DNA of 9,864 nucleotides from Micromonosporaceae bacterium (lineage in GTDB: Bacteria > Actinomycetota > Actinomycetes > Mycobacteriales > Micromonosporaceae): contig JADGHA010000127.1 of NCBI GenBank assembly GCA_019689695.1, positions 1 to 9,864 on the forward strand, given 5' to 3'. The notes beneath the pieces are model-generated. The model saw only the letters and a program-made list of their open reading frames with translations. It made no database searches and had not been told where the DNA came from. Positions 1 through 3,876 of this stretch are shown here, in pieces. The translations under genes were made by a program, and so were the position numbers. Position 1 is the first letter of the stretch; the number at the start of each line of letters is the position of its first letter.

Positions 1-70
1 CCCCCCCGCGCCCCCCCCCCCCCCCCCGGGGGCGGCCGCGGCGCCCCGGGGGGGGCCCCCCCCCCCCCCC
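1..70. repeat. C/G homopolymer low-complexity end
   Basis: The first 70 bases contain only C and G: runs of 7 C, 17 C, 5 G, a short mixed CG stretch, 8 G and 15 C. It lies just past the rplI stop codon, where a terminator would be expected. The G8/C15 junction could fold on itself, but there is no T-run and no coding potential. I read it mainly as degraded or mis-called sequence at a contig edge. A real GC-only terminator or G-quadruplex-prone tract is the less likely alternative. Confidence 0.6.
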
Positions 71-77
71 GACTCAG

Positions 78-527
78 CTACTTGGCGGCGGTCACCGTCA
101 CGTCGAACTTCGCGGTGACCTCCGGGTGCAGCTTGACCTGCACCTGGTACACCCCGACCGACTTGATGTGGCCGGGCAGCACGATCCGGCGCCGGTCCAG
201 GGTCGGGCCGCCGGCCGCGCGGACCGCCTCCACGATCTCCCCGGCGGTGATCGAGCCGAACAGCCGGCCACCGTCGCCGGCCCGGGCGGACAGGCTCACC
301 TTGAGCCCTTCCAGCTGGGCCTTGACCTCGTTGGCGTGCCCGAGGTCACGGATCTCCCGGGCCTCGCGGGCCCGCTTGATCAGCGTGATCTGCTTCTCCG
401 CACCCCGGCTCCAGCCGATCGCGAAGCCCTGCGGCAGCAGGTAGTTACGGCCGTACCCGTCCTTGACCTCGACCACGTCGCCGGGGGCGCCAAGGCCGGA
501 GACCTCCTGCGTGAGGATGATCTTCAT
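78..527 (-). CDS. rplI: 50S ribosomal protein L9
   Basis: Binds 23S rRNA near the L1 stalk of the large subunit and supports reading-frame maintenance. The 149-residue product is the usual L9 length and has the classic two-domain layout. The N-terminal domain (about 1-50) begins MKIILTQEVSGLG and contains the GYGRNYLLPQGFA signature at about residues 24-36. A charged connecting helix follows (about 45-75), then the C-terminal RNA-binding domain ending in the PEVTAKFDVTVTAAK region. The ATG is preceded by GGAGG at about 8 nt spacing. It is the last gene of the rpsF-ssb-rpsR-rplI operon, 14 nt after rpsR. The replicative helicase gene dnaB, which often follows, would lie left of the window. Identity is essentially certain. 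Confidence 0.98.
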   Translation of the reverse strand: MKIILTQEVSGLGAPGDVVEVKDGYGRNYLLPQGFAIGWSRGAEKQITLIKRAREAREIRDLGHANEVKAQLEGLKVSLSARAGDGGRLFGSITAGEIVEAVRAAGGPTLDRRRIVLPGHIKSVGVYQVQVKLHPEVTAKFDVTVTAAK

Positions 528-541
528 ATCCGTGCCTCCGC

Positions 542-781
542 TCAGCGGGTCGTGGTCGTGTACGGCAGGAGCGCCATCTCCCGGGCGTTCTTGACCGCAC
601 GCGCGATCTGCCGCTGCTGCTGGGAGGTCACCCCGGTCACCCGCCGCGCGCGGATCTTGCCGCGGTCGGAGATGAACTTGCGCAGCAGCGCCGTGTCCTT
701 GTAGTCGATGTAGGTGACCCCGTCCTTGTCGAGGGGGTTCACCTTCTTCTTCGGCTTGCGGGCAGCCGCAGCCTTCGCCAT
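542..781 (-). CDS. rpsR: 30S ribosomal protein S18, cysteine-free form
   Basis: Small-subunit protein that forms a heterodimer with S6 on the 16S rRNA platform. The 79-residue product shows the S18 core: YIDYKDTALLRKFISDRGKIRARRVTG (about 24-50) and the C-terminal AVKNAREMALLPYT segment. I chose the ATG at 781, giving MAKAAAARKPKKK, because it has AGGAG about 8 nt upstream and gives the standard length; the frame is open further upstream but that part overlaps ssb. It contains no cysteine. Positions that in zinc-type S18 read CxxC and NC...H are here NPLD (about 15-18) and VTSQQQ (about 51-56). This is therefore the C-minus type sitting in the canonical operon rather than in a zinc-starvation cluster. 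It lies 79 nt after ssb and 14 nt before rplI. Confidence 0.97.
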   Translation of the reverse strand: MAKAAAARKPKKKVNPLDKDGVTYIDYKDTALLRKFISDRGKIRARRVTGVTSQQQRQIARAVKNAREMALLPYTTTTR

Positions 782-805
782 TGCTCTTGCTCCTATTGCG
801 ATCCT

Positions 806-827
806 CACCCGCCCATCGGGCCGGGTG
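806..827 (-). other. Hairpin in the ssb-rpsR gap
   Basis: CACCC-GCCC, loop ATC, GGGC-C-GGGTG: a 9-bp stem with one bulged base and a 3-nt loop, between the ssb stop and the rpsR ribosome-binding site. There is no T-run on either strand, so it is not a standard intrinsic terminator. It could be an RNA processing or stability element, or a partial attenuator that uncouples ssb from the ribosomal genes. The structure is seen directly; any role is inference. Confidence 0.35.
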
Positions 828-860
828 TCCCGTTTGTCGATGTCAATCGCTGGCCGATGG

Positions 861-1367
861 TCAGAACGGGGGCTCGTCGTCGAACCCGCCGACCGAGGCC
901 GCGCTCGAGGCCGGGGCCGGCGTCGCAGTGGCCCACGGGTCCTCGAACCCGCCACCGGCGCTGCCGCCACCGGATGCACCGAAGCCGCCACTGCCGCCGG
1001 AGCGCGACATCTTCTGCACCTTCGCCGTGGCGTACCGCAGCGACGGGCCGATCTCGTCCACCTCCAGCTCGATGACCGTCCGCTTCTCACCCTCGCGGGT
1101 CTCGTACGACCGCTGGCGCAGCCGTCCCGAGACGATCACGCGGGCGCCCCGGGTCAGCGACTCGGCGACGTTCTCCGCCGCCTGCCGCCACACCGTGCAG
1201 GACAGGAACAGTGGCTCGCCGTCCTTCCACTCGCCGGTCTGGCGGTCCATGTACCGCGGCGTCGAGGCGACGCGGAACTTGGCCACTGCCGCGCCGGATG
1301 GGGTGAAGCGCAGCTCAGGGTCATCGGTCAGGTTGCCGATGACCGTGATGGTGGTATCTCCTGCCAT
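861..1367 (-). CDS. ssb: Single-stranded DNA-binding protein
   Basis: Coats single-stranded DNA in replication, recombination and repair, and recruits partner enzymes through its tail. The 168-residue protein has an OB-fold of about residues 1-112 (start MAGDTTITVIGNLTDDPELRF; WKDGEPLFLSCTVWRQAAENVAESL at about 47-71; GARVIVSGRLRQRSYET at about 74-90). A Gly/Ser-rich linker (about 122-160) follows, then the acidic partner-binding tip DDEPPF at the very end. All landmarks of a full-length housekeeping SSB are present. The start is supported by GAGGAG about 8 nt upstream. It sits between rpsF (56 nt upstream) and rpsR (79 nt downstream), the normal position in actinobacteria, so S6, SSB and S18 share a transcript. 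Confidence 0.98.
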   Translation of the reverse strand: MAGDTTITVIGNLTDDPELRFTPSGAAVAKFRVASTPRYMDRQTGEWKDGEPLFLSCTVWRQAAENVAESLTRGARVIVSGRLRQRSYETREGEKRTVIELEVDEIGPSLRYATAKVQKMSRSGGSGGFGASGGGSAGGGFEDPWATATPAPASSAASVGGFDDEPPF

Positions 1368-1423
1368 GACCTAACTCCTCGCGCCGTGCCGTCGCCGACC
1401 AGGCTGGCACAGCCGTACGACAG

Positions 1424-1714
1424 TCAGCGGACTTCCGGTCGGATGACCTTGGTACGCAGCACCAGCTCGTTGAGCCGCAGCTGCCGATCCAACTCGGCCA
1501 CCGCCTCAGGCGTCGCCTGCAGGTCGATGACGGCGTAGATCCCCTCAGCCTTTTTCTTGATCTCGTACGCGAGGCGGCGGCGGCCCCACACGTCGAGCTT
1601 CTCCACCGAGCCACCCGCATTGCGGATCACGTTCAGGTACTGGTCGATGGACGGGGCGACGGTGCGCTCCTCGAGGTTCGGGTCGAGGATCACCATGATC
1701 TCGTAATGACGCAA
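1424..1714 (-). CDS. rpsF: 30S ribosomal protein S6 (TTG start)
   Basis: Small-subunit protein that pairs with S18 and binds the central domain of 16S rRNA. From the TTG at 1714 the product is 96 residues, the normal S6 length. It opens MRHYEIMVILDPNLEERTVAP and carries the VEKLDVWGRRRLAYEIKKKAEGIYAVI core (about 37-63) and the LRLNELVLRTKVIRPEVR end. An in-frame ATG at 1771 would add 19 residues, but that extension reads through the strong Shine-Dalgarno AGGAGGTGAG (1721-1730), so I reject it. The rare TTG start behind a near-perfect ribosome-binding site fits tight translational control. First gene of the operon; its leader carries a candidate S6:S18-binding element. Confidence 0.96.
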   Translation of the reverse strand: MRHYEIMVILDPNLEERTVAPSIDQYLNVIRNAGGSVEKLDVWGRRRLAYEIKKKAEGIYAVIDLQATPEAVAELDRQLRLNELVLRTKVIRPEVR

Positions 1715-1723
1715 GACGTGCTC

Positions 1724-1768
1724 ACCTCCTGTGGGCTGAACGGCCACGGTCCTTCCGTGGCAGGAGGT
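1724..1768 (-). promoter_or_regulatory. Candidate S6:S18 autoregulatory leader element
   Basis: Read on the mRNA: ACCUCCUG (1768-1761), hairpin CCACGG-AAGGA-CCGUGG (1760-1744), bulge CCGUUCAGCCCA (1743-1732), then CAGGAGGU (1731-1724). The two outer 8-mers are perfectly complementary, and the right one is the rpsF Shine-Dalgarno. A lower stem would therefore hide the ribosome-binding site while presenting a CCG in a bulge next to a hairpin. The published S6:S18 complex-binding motif is a CCG in a bulge flanked by a stem and a hairpin in front of rpsF. The pairing is seen directly; binding by S6:S18 and repression are inference from that family. Confidence 0.7.
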
Positions 1769-1808
1769 CATGCGTCGTCCGGCCGGCGGTCACCCGCCCG
1801 CGAGCGGA

Positions 1809-1827
1809 CCGACCCCGGCGGGGTCGG
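1809..1827 (-). other. Upstream leader hairpin of rpsF
   Basis: CCGACCCC (1809-1816), loop GGC, GGGGTCGG (1820-1827): a perfect 8-bp GC-rich stem with a 3-nt loop, inside the predicted rpsF leader and about 40 nt upstream of the anti-Shine-Dalgarno element. It has no adjoining T-run and so is not a clear terminator. It may shape or protect the leader RNA. Confidence 0.4.
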
Positions 1828-1846
1828 GCGCTGGCCGAACCGCACA

Positions 1847-1852
1847 AGGGTA
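1847..1852 (-). promoter_or_regulatory. Possible -10 box of the rpsF operon
   Basis: On the minus strand 1852-1847 reads TACCCT, fitting the actinobacterial TANNNT pattern. Transcription would start near 1840 and give a leader of about 125 nt holding both hairpins. No convincing TTGACA-like -35 lies 16-19 nt upstream (CACCGA at 17 nt), so the call is weak. Confidence 0.3.
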
Positions 1853-2095
1853 CCTGTTCGGCGGCCGGATCGGTGCGCGGCCCCGGCGTCCGGCCGGACG
1901 GCCACGGGCTCGACATGCAGGGTCGGCGCGGCGGGGGCCCCGGCCGCGGGGCGCCGCAGAGCGGAGAAGTGGCGGCACTGCGAAAAGAAGCCGCGGAGCG
2001 CCTCATCCAAATCTGCTGGGTGGGACCTGGGGAGGAACGACCACACCGACGAGGTTGGATGTAAGGCGCCCCGCGGGGCCTGTTTGGCTCCTATC
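1853..2095. other. Non-coding gap between surface-protein gene and rpsF promoter
   Basis: I see no credible gene here; the short open frames on both strands are low-complexity Arg/Pro/Ala shadows. Two small structures stand out. The first is a 12-bp perfect palindrome GCCCCGCGGGGC at 2068-2079, just past the stop of the surface-protein gene. It could act as a GC-rich stem at the transcript end but lacks a T-run. The second is a 7-bp inverted repeat, CATCCAA (2004-2010) with TTGGATG (2055-2061). I checked by eye for cobalamin, TPP and ydaO riboswitch hallmarks and for tRNA arms, and found none. Confidence 0.5.
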
Positions 2096-2884
2096 TTACG
2101 CGGCGCTAGTCCTAGTTGCTCGCTGAGCGGCAATAGCTCGGATTGCTCCCGCTGATACGCCTACAACACAGATTACGGCAATTATTGCTAGAAGTCCGTT
2201 TGGCCCATCTTCCTCGGTGGTCGCGTCGGTGGACACTGGCTCGGCCGCCACCGCCTCATCGCCATCCGCGACCTCGCCCTGCCCGGCGCCCGCGCCGGGT
2301 GACGCGTCACCCGCGGCTGCCGGCGCCCCGCTCGGCGCGGCCGGACTGCTCTGGCCGGGCGAGGCGAGCCGGTCGCTCACGGTGCTGCGTGACCCGTGGC
2401 GGCTCCGGGCCGCGGAGCTGTCGGTTGGCGACGGCTTGGCGGACTTTCCGGATCCGGCCGACGACGTGTGGGAGGCCGATCCAGCCGCCCCCACGGTCAC
2501 CGTCACCGACTGCACGGTGTTGGAGAGGCTCAGCCCGCAGTCCGGGACCATGGCCACCCGCACCGTCCCGCGGTGGAACAGCACCTCCACGGACTCATCC
2601 TCGTCCACCCGGGCGGACTCACGGCCGTTGATGCGCAGCGTGGCGTCGTCGTCGAGCTTGTTCACGAAGATCACGGTGGACTCGGCCGGCACGGTCAGCT
2701 CCGGTGTGCTCGGCCTCGAGTCGCAGGAGAGCAACTCCGCGCCATCGCCGGAGAACTCGACCCTCGGCGTCGCGGCGGCCGCCGGATCGGCCGCCAGCAG
2801 CGGCAGCGTCGCCATCGACCCTATGGCGAGGGGCGCGACCAGCCGGACCGCACGGGTCCGAAACGAGCGGGCACAGCGCGACAT
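2096..2884 (-). CDS. Exported surface protein with C-terminal membrane anchor, function unknown
   Basis: I do not recognise a named family. The ATG at 2884 is chosen because GGGGAG lies about 8 nt upstream and it begins a clear signal peptide (about 1-38: basic start, hydrophobic core VAPLAIGSMATLPLLAA, cleavage near AAAA-TP). The 262-residue product then has a compact beta-rich domain (about 40-135) with only two cysteines, C54 and C116, which could form a disulfide. It may have a cupredoxin-like or Ig-like fold. A Ser/Pro/Ala/Gly-rich, probably extracellular linker follows (about 136-225), then a membrane helix (about 231-248) and a short basic tail. There is no LPxTG motif, so it would be held by the helix rather than by sortase. 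The last 39 codons use unusual AT-ending codons. It is divergent from nfo. Confidence 0.8.
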   Translation of the reverse strand: MSRCARSFRTRAVRLVAPLAIGSMATLPLLAADPAAAATPRVEFSGDGAELLSCDSRPSTPELTVPAESTVIFVNKLDDDATLRINGRESARVDEDESVEVLFHRGTVRVAMVPDCGLSLSNTVQSVTVTVGAAGSASHTSSAGSGKSAKPSPTDSSAARSRHGSRSTVSDRLASPGQSSPAAPSGAPAAAGDASPGAGAGQGEVADGDEAVAAEPVSTDATTEEDGPNGLLAIIAVICVVGVSAGAIRAIAAQRATRTSAA

Positions 2885-2973
2885 ATTTGCATCTCCCCAG
2901 GTCACAACTTGCCAACAACGGAGGAAACGATCGGGCCCGGATGCGGTCACGCACGAAATCCGCCGATCTGGCC

Positions 2974-3002
2974 CGACCGCGACCAGGTTCTGGTCGTAGG
3001 CT
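2974..3002 (+). promoter_or_regulatory. nfo promoter with palindromic operator, apparently leaderless
   Basis: TAGGCT at 2997-3002 fits the TANNNT -10 pattern and lies 7 nt before the nfo ATG, so transcription could begin on the A of the start codon. No Shine-Dalgarno is visible, which fits a leaderless mRNA, a common type in actinobacteria. The 17-nt palindrome CGACCAG-GTT-CTGGTCG (2980-2996) fills exactly the space between the -10 box and a weak -35 position (CGACCG, 2974-2979). That is a typical repressor site position. The bound regulator is unknown. Confidence 0.5.
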
Positions 3003-3009
3003 CGCCACC

Positions 3010-3786
3010 ATGCGTATCGGAGCCCATGTCGACCGCACCGACCCACTCGCCGAGGCCGCCGCCCGCGACGCCGATGTCGTGCAGTTCTTTCTCACCGACC
3101 CGCAGGGCTACGCCACGCCGAAGCCACGGGCGGACGCCGACCGGCTGCGCAGCGCCGAGGTCGACATCTACATCCATGCGCCGTACCTGGTGAATGTGGC
3201 CACCACCAACAACAAGATCCGAATTCCCAGCCGCAAGCTGCTGCTCGCCCACGCGAAGGCGGCCGCCGAGCTCGGCGCGAAGGCGCTGATCGTCCATGGC
3301 GGACACGTCAGCAAGGTCGACGAGCTGGCCATCGGCTTCGACAACTGGCGCAAGACCTTCGCGTACGCCGCGGAGTCCGGCGGCTTCCCGCTACCGGTCC
3401 TGATCGAGAACACGGCCGGCGGCGACAACGCGTGCGCCCGGAAGCTCGACGCGCTGGCCCGGCTGTGGGACACCATCGGCGAGTACGGTGCCGGCTTCTG
3501 CCTGGACACCTGCCATGCCCACGCCGGCGGCGAGGACCTGCTCGGCATCGTCGACCGGGTCAAGGCGATCACCGGCCGGATCGATCTGATCCATGCAAAC
3601 GACTCTATGGACGAGTTCGACTCCGGACGGGATCGACACGACAACCTCGGGCACGGCAGGATCGACCCCGAGCTGGTGGTCGCGGTGATCCGGGCGGCCG
3701 GGGCGCCGGTCGTGGTGGAGACGCCCGGCGGGGCCGACGGCCAGCGCGCGGACATCGCGTTCCTGCGGGAGAAGCTGGGTCGGTAA
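3010..3786 (+). CDS. nfo: Endonuclease IV (AP endonuclease, TIM-barrel)
   Basis: Cuts DNA 5' of abasic sites and repairs blocked 3' ends in base excision repair, using a trinuclear zinc centre (EC 3.1.21.2). The 258-residue protein aligns with E. coli Nfo motifs by eye: MRIGAHV at the start, HAPYLVN, VHGGH, LIENTAGG, FCLDTCHAHAGGEDL, IHANDSMDEFDSGRDRHDNLGHG and VVVETPGG. All nine expected metal ligands are present: H56, H96, E133, D166, H169, H195, D208, H210 and E237. It is somewhat shorter than E. coli Nfo (285 residues), as in many actinobacterial forms. The N-terminal SAAGG-like loop is replaced by DRTDP. The ATG has no clear ribosome-binding site but a -10 box 7 nt upstream. The GT-C-like gene follows on the same strand after 86 nt. 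Confidence 0.93.
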   Translation: MRIGAHVDRTDPLAEAAARDADVVQFFLTDPQGYATPKPRADADRLRSAEVDIYIHAPYLVNVATTNNKIRIPSRKLLLAHAKAAAELGAKALIVHGGHVSKVDELAIGFDNWRKTFAYAAESGGFPLPVLIENTAGGDNACARKLDALARLWDTIGEYGAGFCLDTCHAHAGGEDLLGIVDRVKAITGRIDLIHANDSMDEFDSGRDRHDNLGHGRIDPELVVAVIRAAGAPVVVETPGGADGQRADIAFLREKLGR

Positions 3787-3810
3787 GCCGACGCGACGAG
3801 GGCGAAGAAG

Positions 3811-3876
3811 ATGATCAGCGAACGTGTGCGGTGCGCCGCGGCGGTCCGGCTGCCCGGTGCGGAGCCGGCGCGGTGA
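3811..3876 (+). CDS. Possible 21-residue leader ORF overlapping the next start
   Basis: ATG at 3811 opens a 21-codon frame (MISERVRCAAAVRLPGAEPAR) whose TGA at 3874-3876 overlaps the GTG start of the membrane protein in a GTGA arrangement, the geometry of translational coupling. The GGAG that serves the downstream gene lies inside this frame. Only a weak GAAGAAG precedes the ATG, and the peptide is too short to judge by composition. It may be chance. Confidence 0.2.
   Translation: MISERVRCAAAVRLPGAEPAR

Noticed and set aside
782..1090. Longer N-terminus for S18 starting inside ssb
   Set aside because: The extension is an Arg-rich shadow of ssb, and the ATG at 781 has its own AGGAG and gives the normal S18 length.
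1715..1771. ATG at 1771 as the rpsF start
   Set aside because: It would add 19 residues foreign to S6 and translate through the Shine-Dalgarno and the leader hairpin; the TTG at 1714 gives the standard 96-residue S6.
1980..2095. Riboswitch or tRNA in the gap
   Set aside because: G-rich stretches superficially resemble riboswitch cores, but I found no conserved boxes, no cloverleaf arms and no GGTTCGA-type T loop.
1768..2133. A 121-codon minus-strand gene in the gap before rpsF
   Set aside because: Composition is Arg/Pro/Ala without domain pattern, it overlaps the surface-protein 3' end and the rpsF leader, and it has no ribosome-binding site.
2885..3046. Longer N-terminus (54 residues) for the surface protein
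   Set aside because: It would overlap the nfo start and bury the signal peptide; the ATG at 2884 has GGGGAG at proper spacing and starts a typical export signal.
3432..3872. A 147-codon upstream extension of the GT-C-like protein
   Set aside because: It overlaps most of the second half of nfo in another frame, is Arg/Gly-rich and unlike protein, and the GTG at 3873 has a good ribosome-binding site.
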